A stretch of 15,663 bases of DNA, from positions 1 through 15,663 of the forward strand of contig JAQWAN010000018.1 of NCBI GenBank assembly GCA_028707655.1, written 5' to 3'. Made by a program: the position numbers and the translations under genes. Below, piece by piece: positions 1 through 6,688 of this stretch. How positions within the stretch are numbered: position 1 is the first letter of the stretch; the number at the start of each line of letters is the position of its first letter. The DNA comes from Bacteroidaceae bacterium (GTDB lineage: Bacteria; Bacteroidota; Bacteroidia; Bacteroidales; Bacteroidaceae). The notes under the pieces are model-generated. The model did no database searches and was not told the origin of the DNA. It saw only the letters and a program-made list of their open reading frames with translations.

Positions 1-263
1 CATCTGCTAAACCTTTGGCTCGTGTTATCATCACCAAAAGTAAACGCTATTATGCTGGCTATGGTAATGAAACGGAACAACCTATACGTTTAAGCGAACT
101 GTCTGCTTTTCTTCGCCAATGTGCACAACGTAATGCTGAAATGTACGTGGCACTTTATGCCGATGAGAGCGTTCCTTATAAAATGATTGTTGAGGTGCTC
201 AATATTGCGAACAATCAGCAGTTGAAGATGGTTTTGGCCACTCGGCCTCCAGAACGTAACTAA
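1..263 (+). CDS. exbD: ExbD/TolR-family biopolymer transport protein, C-terminal part (5' end off window)
   Basis: The reading frame is already open at the left edge; codons from base 3 read S-A-K-P-L-A-R-V, so this is the end of a longer gene and the TTG at 15 is not a start. About 87 residues are visible, roughly the periplasmic half of a protein that is usually 130-200 residues long. The stretch 'VALYADESVPYKMIVEVLNIA' in the second half, followed by a short tail, is typical of the ExbD/TolR periplasmic domain, where a 'D..v.y..v..vl..' pattern is conserved. ExbD works with ExbB in the inner membrane to turn proton motive force into motion of TonB. The membrane segment with the key aspartate lies outside the window. 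The stop codon shares one base with the next ATG (TAATG), which couples it to the tonB-like gene. The family is fairly secure from sequence and context together. Confidence 0.82.
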   Translation, partial: SAKPLARVIITKSKRYYAGYGNETEQPIRLSELSAFLRQCAQRNAEMYVALYADESVPYKMIVEVLNIANNQQLKMVLATRPPERN

Positions 264-1021
264 TGATGAATAGTAAAACTCATAGAAAAAAAATAGCTTT
301 GAGTGGAACCGTACTCCTTCATCTTCTGCTCTTAGTGGGGTTATGCTTTATCTCTGTTGCACCTGTGCAAAAAGAGAAGGAGGAAAAGGGGGTACTTATT
401 GCTGTGGATAGACAAGAGATTGCAAGGATGAAAAGAACGCATACCGTTCTACAGCCTGTTGCCTCTGCAGTGGAGAAGCGTGTGCCTGAGAAAAAGGTAA
501 ATCAAGATAAATTATTAACGCAAAAGGAACCATCTGAAGTGGACCACTTGCAGCAGCAAAAGAAAAAGGACTCTATCTTACTTGCTTTACAGCAAGAGGA
601 GCGTAGAAAAATAGCTAAGATGGCTGCTCAACGTACCTCGAATGCTTTTAATAAGGCTGCAAAGATGGAGCGTACGACTACTGATGATCTACCCGAAAAG
701 GAGGGAGATGAGGGTGCTGAACAGGCTGGAAGCGATGGCACAACAGATCTTGCTGCACGTCTTAATATGGATGGTCGTTCGCTACAAGGTGCATTGCCAA
801 TGCCTTTGTATACAGTTCAAGCCGAAGGACGTGTTGTTGTTTCTATCACGGTGAGTCCCGAAGGAAAAGTGCTTTATACCTCTATCCATAAGGAAACAAA
901 TACGGTGAATAGAGCTTTGCGAGATGCGGCTGAACGTGCTGCTAAAAAAACAACCTTTAATCGCGTTAAAAGCGTATCGAACCAAATAGGCACGATTACG
1001 TATGATTTTAAATTGAAATAA
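263..1021 (+). CDS. tonB: TonB-family energy transducer
   Basis: The protein has 252 residues. A short basic N-terminus (residues 1-10) precedes one hydrophobic membrane segment (about 11-33). Residues about 35-165 are a highly charged Lys/Glu/Gln-rich linker, and about 170-252 form a TonB C-terminal domain containing 'EGRVVVSITVSPEGKV' and ending in a beta-strand-like 'IGTITYDFKLK'. The fold would place the N-terminus in the inner membrane and the C-terminal domain in the periplasm, where TonB proteins contact outer-membrane receptors and energise uptake. The linker looks more like a coiled-coil or charged helix than the Pro-rich (EP/KP) spacer of enterobacterial TonB. The start is ATG at 263, overlapping the exbD stop by one base; a second ATG follows directly. 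The neighbouring exbD gene supports an ExbBD-TonB motor. TolA is the main alternative, because such linkers also occur there. Confidence 0.78.
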   Translation: MMNSKTHRKKIALSGTVLLHLLLLVGLCFISVAPVQKEKEEKGVLIAVDRQEIARMKRTHTVLQPVASAVEKRVPEKKVNQDKLLTQKEPSEVDHLQQQKKKDSILLALQQEERRKIAKMAAQRTSNAFNKAAKMERTTTDDLPEKEGDEGAEQAGSDGTTDLAARLNMDGRSLQGALPMPLYTVQAEGRVVVSITVSPEGKVLYTSIHKETNTVNRALRDAAERAAKKTTFNRVKSVSNQIGTITYDFKLK

Positions 1022-1101
1022 ACGTTTTTAACTGACTCTCTCTATCTTGTATAAGGGAAGGTCTAGTATGAAATAATATAAACCTATAAATCAATCGACT
1101 T

Positions 1102-1653
1102 ATGAAAACAGCTTATGTGTTTTTTGCTAATGGATTTGAAGAAGTAGAAGCGTTAGCTCCTGTTGATGTGTTGCGTAGAGCAGGTCTGGATGTAAAGATG
1201 ATTGCCGTTTCTACCACGAAACAAGTGATAGGTGCACATGGTGTATGTCTGTTGTGTGATGCAACGATAAAAGAGACTACCTTTTTAGAGGAGGCTACCT
1301 ATATCTTACCTGGTGGTATGCCAGGTGCACAGGGATTGAAAGATTCGAAAGAACTAGCAGACCTTTTATGTAGGGTGGCTGGGAAAACATATATCGCAGC
1401 TATCTGTGCTGCTCCAATGGTATTGGGTGGCTTGCAGCTACTAAAGGGTAAAAAAGCAACCTGCTATCCTGGCTTTGAATCTTATCTAGAAGGCGCCAAT
1501 GTGGTAGCCGACAAGGTGGTTGTGGATGGCTTGTTTATTACGGGTAAAGGTCCTGGCGCTGCTTTGGAATTTGCTTTAACCATTTTAGCGCAGTTAACGT
1601 CTCCTGCAGAAGCGGAAGAATTGCGTAAAGGTATGATTGTATCGTATGGATAA
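1102..1653 (+). CDS. DJ-1/PfpI (YajL/ThiJ-like) family protein
   Basis: The 183-residue product matches the DJ-1/YajL family along its whole length. It starts with 'AYVFFANGFEEVEALAPVDV', which carries the conserved glutamate (E16). 'YILPGGMPGA' lies near residues 67-76. The nucleophile-elbow cysteine is C102 in 'AAICAAPMVLGG', and 'TGKGPGAALEFAL' follows near 147-159. The histidine found near residue 126 in human DJ-1 appears to be replaced by tyrosine (CYPG, Y122). Family members have been proposed as chaperones, deglycases and oxidative-stress proteins; the old label 'thiazole biosynthesis ThiJ' is not supported by this sequence. A gap of 80 bp separates it from tonB, with no clear TAnnTTTG box, so its own promoter is uncertain. 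Its end overlaps the ispD start, so the two are very probably co-transcribed. The precise biochemical activity cannot be read from sequence. Confidence 0.88.
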   Translation: MKTAYVFFANGFEEVEALAPVDVLRRAGLDVKMIAVSTTKQVIGAHGVCLLCDATIKETTFLEEATYILPGGMPGAQGLKDSKELADLLCRVAGKTYIAAICAAPMVLGGLQLLKGKKATCYPGFESYLEGANVVADKVVVDGLFITGKGPGAALEFALTILAQLTSPAEAEELRKGMIVSYG

Positions 1654-2314
1654 GAAGAAGTATGTGATTATTGTGGCAGGCGGTAAAGGCTTGCGTATGG
1701 GAGGAGAGGTGCCTAAACAGTTTCAATGTTTGGGAGACTTGCCTGTTCTGATGCATACGATAAACCGCTTTTACCATACCATCTCTTCACTCACTATTCT
1801 TTTAGTCTTGCCCTCTGAACAGCATCTATATTGGGATACGTTGTGTAAAGAGTATTCCTTTCAGGTGCCAGTAACGTTGGTTGCTGGTGGAGAAACACGT
1901 TTTCACTCTGTGCAAAACGGGGTGTCGTGCATAACCGATATAGAAGCACTGGTTGCAGTACACGATGGTGTGCGACCATTTGTCTCCTCTGCTGTTATTG
2001 AGCATTGTTTTGAGATGGCTAACGCTAAACGCGCAGTGGTTCCCGTGGTGGATTTGGTAGATTCTATTCGAGAACGGATTGGCAGTGGCAGTAAAACGGT
2101 CAATCGTAATCAGTATAAGTTGGTTCAAACCCCTCAGGTTTTTCAGGCTGACTTGCTGATAAAAGCCTATCAACAATCGTATAACGATTCCTTTACAGAT
2201 GATGCTTCGGTTGTTGAAGCGATGGGAGAAGAGATTTATTTAGTGCAAGGTAATCGAGAAAATATAAAGCTAACAACACCATTTGATTGGGTTGTTGCTA
2301 AAGCAATGGTATAA
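1646..2314 (+). CDS. ispD: 2-C-methyl-D-erythritol 4-phosphate cytidylyltransferase
   Basis: IspD joins MEP and CTP to give CDP-methylerythritol and pyrophosphate, the third step of the non-mevalonate isoprenoid pathway, in the cytosol. The 222-residue protein opens with the nucleotide-binding loop 'IVAGGKGLRMGG' and then 'EVPKQF' (R17 and K24 would be the CTP-contacting Arg and Lys). It carries 'AVHDGVRPFV' around 104-113 (D107, R110), 'TDDASVVEA' around 184-192 and 'ENIKLT' near 205-210 with a conserved Lys. The length is normal for the family. I chose the ATG at 1646; an in-frame TTG at 1637 would add only three residues (M-Y-R) and has nothing to favour it. The ATG start overlaps the DJ-1 gene stop by 8 bp, which implies translational coupling. 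recG begins three bases after its stop. Confidence 0.95.
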   Translation: MDKKKYVIIVAGGKGLRMGGEVPKQFQCLGDLPVLMHTINRFYHTISSLTILLVLPSEQHLYWDTLCKEYSFQVPVTLVAGGETRFHSVQNGVSCITDIEALVAVHDGVRPFVSSAVIEHCFEMANAKRAVVPVVDLVDSIRERIGSGSKTVNRNQYKLVQTPQVFQADLLIKAYQQSYNDSFTDDASVVEAMGEEIYLVQGNRENIKLTTPFDWVVAKAMV

Positions 2315-2317
2315 AAG

Positions 2318-4414
2318 ATGTTTGATTTATATACACAAGATATAACGTATGTCCATGGGGTTGGACCGCAACGTGCAGAGATGCTCAAAAAAGAGATCAA
2401 TGTGGTTACGGTGTACGATCTGTTCTATTATTTTCCCTATAAATATGTGGATAGAAGTCGTGTATATCGCATCAGTGACATCGATGGTAATATGCCTTTT
2501 ATACAATTAAAGGGAGAAATATTACATCTGGAAGTGATAGGAGAGGGAAGAACACGACGAATGGTTGCGCATTTCTCAGATGGTACGGGTGTTGTGGATT
2601 TAGTGTGGTTTAGAGGATTAAAATTCTTAGCAGGACGTTTTAAACTACATAAAGAATATATTGTTTTTGGTAAACCTACCTCGTTTAATGGTAGGATAAA
2701 TATTGCTCATCCTGATGTGGATGAGGCCGAAACGTTGACACTCTCTACTATGGGTTTACAACCCTATTACAATACATCTGAGAAGATGAAGCGGTATTCA
2801 CTCAATTCTCAAGCAATCACCAAATTGCAGAAAGCTCTATTTCAGCAAGCCTTACCCAGTCTGGTGGAATCACTCCCTGCTTATCTTATAAAAGAACATC
2901 AGCTGTTATCGTTGCCCGATGCTTTAAAAAATATACATTTTCCATCTGGTCCTCATTTGTTGAGACAGGCTACTTATCGGTTGAAATTTGAAGAACTTTT
3001 TTATTTGCAATTAAACATATTGAGGTATGCTAAGCTACGCCATCAATTGCAAAATGGGTCGGCTTTTAAGCAAATAGGAACCATCTTCACCACTTTCTAT
3101 GAGAAAAATCTACCTTTTCAATTGACCAATGCACAGAAGCGGGTGATGAAGGAGATTCGTCGCGACTTAGGTAGTGGAAAACAGATGAACCGTTTGTTAC
3201 AGGGCGATGTGGGTAGTGGTAAAACATTAGTGGCACTGATGACGATGCTGATTGCTAATGGAAACAAGTTTCAATCGTGTATCATGGCTCCTACAGAAAT
3301 TTTGGCAACTCAACATCTAGAAACAATTCAAGAGTTTCTTTTTGGACTCGATGTGAAAGTGGCTTTACTAACAGGTTCTGTAAAGGGCAAGAAAAGAAAG
3401 GAATTGCTGCAACAGTTGCAAGATGGGAAGATTGATATCTTAGTTGGCACACATGCGGTGATAGAAAACACAGTGGTGTTTGCCAATTTAGGATTGGTGA
3501 TTATTGATGAACAACATCGTTTTGGTGTTGCACAGCGTGCTCGGCTATGGGGAAAGAGTAAAACCCCTCCGCACGTGTTGGTTATGACTGCCACCCCTAT
3601 ACCTAGAACACTTGCTATGACGGTGTACGGCGACTTGGATGTTTCTGTTATTGATGAACTGCCTCCTGGTAGAAAACCAATTAAGACCATCTTGCAATAT
3701 GAAAGCAGTCGCGAGTCGTTGTATGGATTTATTGCACAACAATTACAAGAGGGAAGTCAGGTCTATATTGTTTATCCTCTAGTAAAGGAGAGTGAAAAGA
3801 TGGACCTAAAAAATCTAGAAGATGGCTACTTATCTATCCAATCGATGTTTCCGCAGTATGCGGTGTCTAAAGTACATGGGCAGATGAAATCTGCAGAGAA
3901 AGAGGCCGAGATGCAGCGCTTTGTGATAGGGGAGAGTCGGATAATGGTGGCTACTACTGTTATCGAAGTGGGAGTAAATGTACCCAACGCATCGGTGATG
4001 GTGATTGAAAATGCGGAACGGTTTGGACTATCTCAATTACATCAGCTGCGAGGAAGAGTTGGTCGTGGTGCTAGTCAATCGTATTGTGTTTTAATGTCTA
4101 CCTATAAAATGACGGAAGAAACACGTAAACGTTTAGGCATTATGGTGCAGACCAATGATGGTTTTGAAATAGCTGAAGCCGACTTGAAGTTAAGAGGTCC
4201 AGGCGATTTAGAGGGAACACAACAAAGTGGTATTGCCTTCGATCTTAAAATTGCTAATATTGTACAAGATGAGGCTATTCTTAAATTGGCTAGAGAAACA
4301 GCCGAAAAAGTGTTAAAAGCCGATCCATTAACCAATCTTCCTGTAAACAATGTGTTGTGGAAACATTTAGCTTATCTACGTAAATCCAATACAAATTGGT
4401 CGTTAATCAGCTAA
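2318..4414 (+). CDS. recG: ATP-dependent DNA helicase RecG
   Basis: The 698-residue protein is the normal size for RecG (E. coli about 693). The N-terminal third is the wedge/OB-fold region that binds branched DNA, starting with 'ITYVHGVGPQRAEML'. The superfamily 2 helicase core follows, with Walker A 'GDVGSGKT' at 296-303, the 'DEQH' box at 397-400, 'TATPIPRTL' after it, and motif VI 'QLRGRVGRG' at 576-584. A RecG C-terminal region with 'DLKLRGPGDLEGTQQSG' completes it. RecG drives regression of stalled replication forks and migration of Holliday junctions. It starts three bases after ispD and is the last gene of the left operon. Its final 29 codons and 3' flank are repeated in tandem immediately downstream (4325-4691); the first copy provides the intact gene end, so RecG itself is not truncated. 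Confidence 0.97.
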   Translation: MFDLYTQDITYVHGVGPQRAEMLKKEINVVTVYDLFYYFPYKYVDRSRVYRISDIDGNMPFIQLKGEILHLEVIGEGRTRRMVAHFSDGTGVVDLVWFRGLKFLAGRFKLHKEYIVFGKPTSFNGRINIAHPDVDEAETLTLSTMGLQPYYNTSEKMKRYSLNSQAITKLQKALFQQALPSLVESLPAYLIKEHQLLSLPDALKNIHFPSGPHLLRQATYRLKFEELFYLQLNILRYAKLRHQLQNGSAFKQIGTIFTTFYEKNLPFQLTNAQKRVMKEIRRDLGSGKQMNRLLQGDVGSGKTLVALMTMLIANGNKFQSCIMAPTEILATQHLETIQEFLFGLDVKVALLTGSVKGKKRKELLQQLQDGKIDILVGTHAVIENTVVFANLGLVIIDEQHRFGVAQRARLWGKSKTPPHVLVMTATPIPRTLAMTVYGDLDVSVIDELPPGRKPIKTILQYESSRESLYGFIAQQLQEGSQVYIVYPLVKESEKMDLKNLEDGYLSIQSMFPQYAVSKVHGQMKSAEKEAEMQRFVIGESRIMVATTVIEVGVNVPNASVMVIENAERFGLSQLHQLRGRVGRGASQSYCVLMSTYKMTEETRKRLGIMVQTNDGFEIAEADLKLRGPGDLEGTQQSGIAFDLKIANIVQDEAILKLARETAEKVLKADPLTNLPVNNVLWKHLAYLRKSNTNWSLIS

Positions 4415-4422
4415 TGTACGCC

Positions 4423-4444
4423 GAAAAAGTGGCTGCTTTTTTTT
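4423..4444 (+). terminator. Probable intrinsic terminator of recG (copy 1)
   Basis: AAAAAG (4424-4429) can pair with CTTTTT (4436-4441) around a TGGCTG loop, and the T-run continues to 4444, ten bases after the recG stop. The stem is A/T-dominated and therefore weak. A second similar pairing, AAAAAG (4464-4469) with CTTTTT (4474-4479) plus more T, follows 20 bp further on and may act with it. Confidence 0.5.
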
Positions 4445-4508
4445 AGGACATCCTTTTTTTCTGAAAAAGATACCTTTTTTTTATGGTGATTCTGCTAATT
4501 ATACTAAC

Positions 4509-4598
4509 CCATTAACCAATCTTCCTGTAAACAATGTGTTGTGGAAACATTTAGCTTATCTACGTAAATCCAATACAAATTGGTCGTTAATCAGCTAA
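4509..4598 (+). pseudogene. Duplicated recG 3' fragment
   Basis: This is a second copy of the last 29 codons of recG plus stop, starting with the Pro codon CCA and ending in TAA at 4596-4598. It has no start codon and no ribosome-binding context, and it lies downstream of the intact recG stop and terminator. It is a passenger in the tandem duplication rather than a gene. It matches the original without substitutions, so it is very young. Confidence 0.85.
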
Positions 4599-4606
4599 TG
4601 TACGCC

Positions 4607-4628
4607 GAAAAAGTGGCTGCTTTTTTTT
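4607..4628 (+). terminator. Duplicated recG terminator (copy 2)
   Basis: This is the copy of the 4423-4444 hairpin: AAAAAG (4608-4613), TGGCTG loop, CTTTTT (4620-4625) and T-run to 4628. The second hairpin is also repeated (AAAAAG 4647-4652, CTTTTT 4657-4662). It sits directly upstream of the ndk promoter and would add insulation from recG read-through. Confidence 0.45.
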
Positions 4629-4687
4629 AGGACATCCTTTTTTCTGAAAAAGATACCTTTTTTTTATGGTGATTCTGCTAATTATAC

Positions 4688-4695
4688 TAACTTTG
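4688..4695 (+). promoter_or_regulatory. Putative Bacteroidota -7 box for ndk
   Basis: TAACTTTG matches the Bacteroidota consensus TAnnTTTG, 45 bp before the ndk ATG. No clear TTTG/TTG -33 element is seen about 19-21 bp upstream. The tandem duplication ends after TAAC, so only the second unit is joined to TTTG; the corresponding place after unit 1 reads TAACCCAT and is not a promoter. Confidence 0.55.
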
Positions 4696-4740
4696 AACGT
4701 TTGTATAGAAAAACAATCATAGTTTAAAATAGAGAGCAAT

Positions 4741-5202
4741 ATGGAAAAAACTTTAGTTATTTTAAAGCCTTGTACGCTACAACGTGGATTAATAGGTGAT
4801 ATTTTAAAGCGCTTTGAGCAAAAAGGGCTTCGTTTAGTGGGACTAAAAATGATGCAGTTAACAGACCAATTGTTAAGTGAACATTATGCTCATTTAAGTA
4901 GTAAACCTTTTTTTCAACGTGTAAAAGACTCTATGATGACTGCTCCAGTTATTGTTTGTTGTTATGAGGGCGTAGATGCTATTGCTGCTGTACGTGCTCT
5001 TGCTGGTCCAACAAATGGTAGACTAGCTGCTCCTGGTACTATTCGAGGAGACTTTAGCATGAGTTTTCAAGAAAATATTGTACATACATCCGATTCTGCG
5101 GAAACAGCAGAGATTGAATTAAATCGTTTCTTTAGCGCCAATGAACTGTTTACTTATAAACAGTCTAGTTTTGATTATTTATATGCTAGTGATGAATTTT
5201 AG
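4741..5202 (+). CDS. ndk: Nucleoside diphosphate kinase
   Basis: Ndk transfers the gamma-phosphate from ATP to nucleoside diphosphates through a phosphohistidine, keeping NTP and dNTP pools balanced in the cytosol. The 153-residue protein begins with 'EKTLVILKP', has the conserved 'LAGPTNGRLAAPGTIRGDF' stretch around 87-105, and carries the active-site histidine H115 in 'ENIVHTSDS'. Most family members read H-G/A-S-D-S here, so T116 is a mild variation. The length is normal. A TAnnTTTG box lies 45 bp upstream of the ATG and the leader just before the start is A-rich. Its stop overlaps the start of the following peptidase gene by 11 bp, so the two form one transcription unit. Confidence 0.96.
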   Translation: MEKTLVILKPCTLQRGLIGDILKRFEQKGLRLVGLKMMQLTDQLLSEHYAHLSSKPFFQRVKDSMMTAPVIVCCYEGVDAIAAVRALAGPTNGRLAAPGTIRGDFSMSFQENIVHTSDSAETAEIELNRFFSANELFTYKQSSFDYLYASDEF

Positions 5203-6040
5203 AAGAAACATTTATAGTTATAAATATTGCATCTTGTTTTTGTTGCTTGTTGCTCCATTCAATTTGCTACAGGCACAAGACTTATTGGCTAAGCAAGCGC
5301 CGATTGATTTGAAGTTGCGCGCTATTGATTCGTTGGCTTTACATCTACAGATAAAGGCGGAACAAGCTAAATATCCTGCTTATACGTTATATCCTACATG
5401 GACACATGACCATGTTCATAACTATCCCAATGTAACTGTTCCCGATTCTTTTGAGATAGATTTACGCGGATTCACTATGCCAACAATGCATCAGCGAATT
5501 ACCTCCAAATTTGGTTCTCGCCATTACCGTTTTCACTACGGATTAGATATCAAAGTTTATCGCGGGGATACGATTAGAGCTCCCTTTGATGGCCGTGTGC
5601 GTATTGTTCGTTATGAGCGCAGAGGTTATGGTAAATATATCGTGATACGACATGATAATGGACTGGAAACGGTTTATGGTCATTTGTCCAAACAATTAGT
5701 AAAACAGGATGAGTATGTTAAATCTGGCGAAGCTATTGGATTAGGAGGAAATACAGGGCGCTCTACTGGGTCGCATCTACATTTTGAAGTTCGTTTTTTA
5801 GGTGTAGCTATTAATCCTAAATTCTTATTTGACTTCCCAAATCAAGATATTGTTGCTGACACTTATGTTTTTCATAAACGTAAACAAGCAACCAAAAGTC
5901 GCTACTATCGTGTGAAAAGTGGTGATTCTTTATCCAGAATCTCGCATAGAAGCGGTGTCTCTATTTCAAGACTTTGCCGTTTGAATGGTATCTCTAGAAA
6001 TTCAAAACTACGTATCGGACAGATTTTGAGATGTTCCTAA
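5192..6040 (+). CDS. Secreted M23 metallopeptidase with C-terminal LysM domain
   Basis: From ATG 5192 the product has 282 residues. A signal peptide (basic N-terminus, hydrophobic 'CILFLLLVAPFNLL', likely cut after the Ala of LQA, residue 28) sends it to the periplasm. The M23 (LytM-type) domain spans about 95-215: zinc ligands H115 and D119 in 'HYGLD', H164 in 'YGHL', and H195/H197 in 'SHLHFEV'. All expected catalytic residues are present, so it is likely an active peptidoglycan endopeptidase and not a degenerate activator. A LysM peptidoglycan-binding motif occupies about 238-282 ('YYRVKSGDSLSRIS'). I preferred 5192 to the in-frame ATGs at 5141 and 5183: it gives a clean signal peptide and only 11 bp overlap with ndk. 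A strong terminator follows. Confidence 0.92.
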   Translation: MNFRRNIYSYKYCILFLLLVAPFNLLQAQDLLAKQAPIDLKLRAIDSLALHLQIKAEQAKYPAYTLYPTWTHDHVHNYPNVTVPDSFEIDLRGFTMPTMHQRITSKFGSRHYRFHYGLDIKVYRGDTIRAPFDGRVRIVRYERRGYGKYIVIRHDNGLETVYGHLSKQLVKQDEYVKSGEAIGLGGNTGRSTGSHLHFEVRFLGVAINPKFLFDFPNQDIVADTYVFHKRKQATKSRYYRVKSGDSLSRISHRSGVSISRLCRLNGISRNSKLRIGQILRCS

Positions 6041-6063
6041 GACTTTCCATTTATTTTAGAATA

Positions 6064-6107
6064 AGAGGGCGCTTTAAAGTTTTTTAGAGCGTCCTCTCTC
6101 TTTTTTT
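6064..6107 (+). terminator. Strong intrinsic terminator after the M23 peptidase gene
   Basis: AGAGGGCGCT (6064-6073) pairs with AGCGTCCTCT (6088-6097): ten base pairs with one G-U, and a 14-nt loop. A T-rich tract including seven T follows (6101-6107). It begins 24 bp after the peptidase stop and ends just upstream of the next promoter. Confidence 0.9.
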
Positions 6108-6119
6108 CTATATTATTGT

Positions 6120-6127
6120 TAACTTTG
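6120..6127 (+). promoter_or_regulatory. Putative -7 box for the DUF1599-MauE-tpiA unit
   Basis: TAACTTTG fits TAnnTTTG and is identical to the ndk box. It lies 18 bp before the ATG at 6146, giving a short leader of roughly 11-15 nt. No TTTG -33 element is obvious; the upstream DNA is the T-tract of the preceding terminator. The box lies inside the extra N-terminal part that a TTG start at 6116 would create, which argues against that start. Confidence 0.55.
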
Positions 6128-6145
6128 TTGCCTATTATTGAAAAA

Positions 6146-6688
6146 ATGAAAGAGACGAACAAACAATTCGAACATATAATTGAATCTTGTAGAGATTTAT
6201 TTACAAAAAAACTGCACGATTACGGTGCTGCTTGGCGTATTATGCGCCCCTCTTCTATCACGGACCAACTCTTTATTAAAGCAAATCGCATTCGGTCTAT
6301 TGAAGTTAAAGGAGTTAACCTTGTAGGCGACGATGTGAAGGATGAGTTCATGGCCATTGTTAATTATGGTATAATTGGATTAATTCAGCTTGAATTGGGC
6401 TATTCGGAAAAAGATGATATGGCGGTCGATGAGGCTTTAGCTCATTATAAAAAATTCAGTCAGGAAGCTCTAGACTTGATGATTAAAAAGAATCATGACT
6501 ATGATGAGGCGTGGAGAAGCATGCGTATTAGTTCTTATACAGATTTGATTCTGATGAAACTGTACAGAACAAAACAGATAGAGAATTTAAGTGGGCAAAC
6601 AATTGTTTCAGAAGGAATTGATGCTAACTATATGGATATGATTAATTATGCCGTATTCGGATTGATTAAATTAGAGTTTGGAAAATAA
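6146..6688 (+). CDS. DUF1599-like protein with two internal repeats
   Basis: The 180-residue protein is mostly helical, has no signal peptide or membrane segment, and should be cytosolic. It consists of two similar halves: residues about 8-85 and 102-179. Both halves share H-D-Y-x-x-A-W-R-x-M-R-x-S-S-x-T-D (H24/H117, W30/W123, R34/R127), a basic K-x-x-R-x-x-x-IE stretch, and N-Y-x-x-x-G-L-I-x-LE (N73/N167). The repeated His, Asp, Arg and Asn residues look like a duplicated functional site. I recognise it as the family called DUF1599 in Bacteroidetes; the function is unknown to me, although some related domains have been linked to nucleotide metabolism. ATG 6146 is preferred over the in-frame TTG at 6116 because the -7 box overlaps the extra codons. 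Its end overlaps the next gene by 11 bp, implying coupling. Confidence 0.8.
   Translation: MKETNKQFEHIIESCRDLFTKKLHDYGAAWRIMRPSSITDQLFIKANRIRSIEVKGVNLVGDDVKDEFMAIVNYGIIGLIQLELGYSEKDDMAVDEALAHYKKFSQEALDLMIKKNHDYDEAWRSMRISSYTDLILMKLYRTKQIENLSGQTIVSEGIDANYMDMINYAVFGLIKLEFGK

Larger units (their letters stand above)
4325..4691 (+). repeat. Tandem direct duplication, about 184 bp x 2
   Basis: Unit 1 is 4325-4508 (184 bp) and unit 2 is 4509-4691 (183 bp). They read the same base for base except for one T in a T-run (seven T in the first at 4454-4460, six in the second). Each unit holds the last 29 recG codons with the stop, two A-run/T-run hairpins, and an AT-rich tail ending in TATACTAAC. The bases flanking the unit ends do not match one another (T before unit 1, TTTG after unit 2), so the junction has no obvious microhomology. 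Near-identity indicates a very recent event, or an assembly artefact. This duplication accounts for most of the 326-bp gap between recG and ndk. Confidence 0.95.

Noticed and set aside
1022..1101. Promoter for the DJ-1 gene at TATCTTGT (1043-1050)
   Set aside because: It misses the TAnnTTTG consensus by one base and has no -33 partner; too weak to list.
1826..2176. 116-residue open frame on the minus strand opposite ispD
   Set aside because: It lies wholly inside a well-conserved gene, has no family resemblance, and is an antisense shadow.
3328..3690. 120-residue open frame on the minus strand opposite recG
   Set aside because: It is antisense to the RecG helicase motifs; composition is Ser/Thr/Cys-rich as expected of a shadow frame.
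4415..4740. Possible mobile element or small RNA between recG and ndk
   Set aside because: The gap is explained by the tandem copy of recG's own end and terminators; there are no terminal inverted repeats, transposase or conserved RNA fold.
5141..5191. Longer N-terminus for the M23 peptidase, starting inside ndk
   Set aside because: It would put about 17 extra hydrophobic residues before an already complete signal peptide and overlap ndk by 62 bp.
6116..6145. Upstream TTG start for the DUF1599-like gene, adding ten residues
   Set aside because: The extra codons overlap the TAACTTTG -7 box at 6120-6127, so they would lie upstream of the predicted transcript start; the ATG at 6146 fits the family start better.
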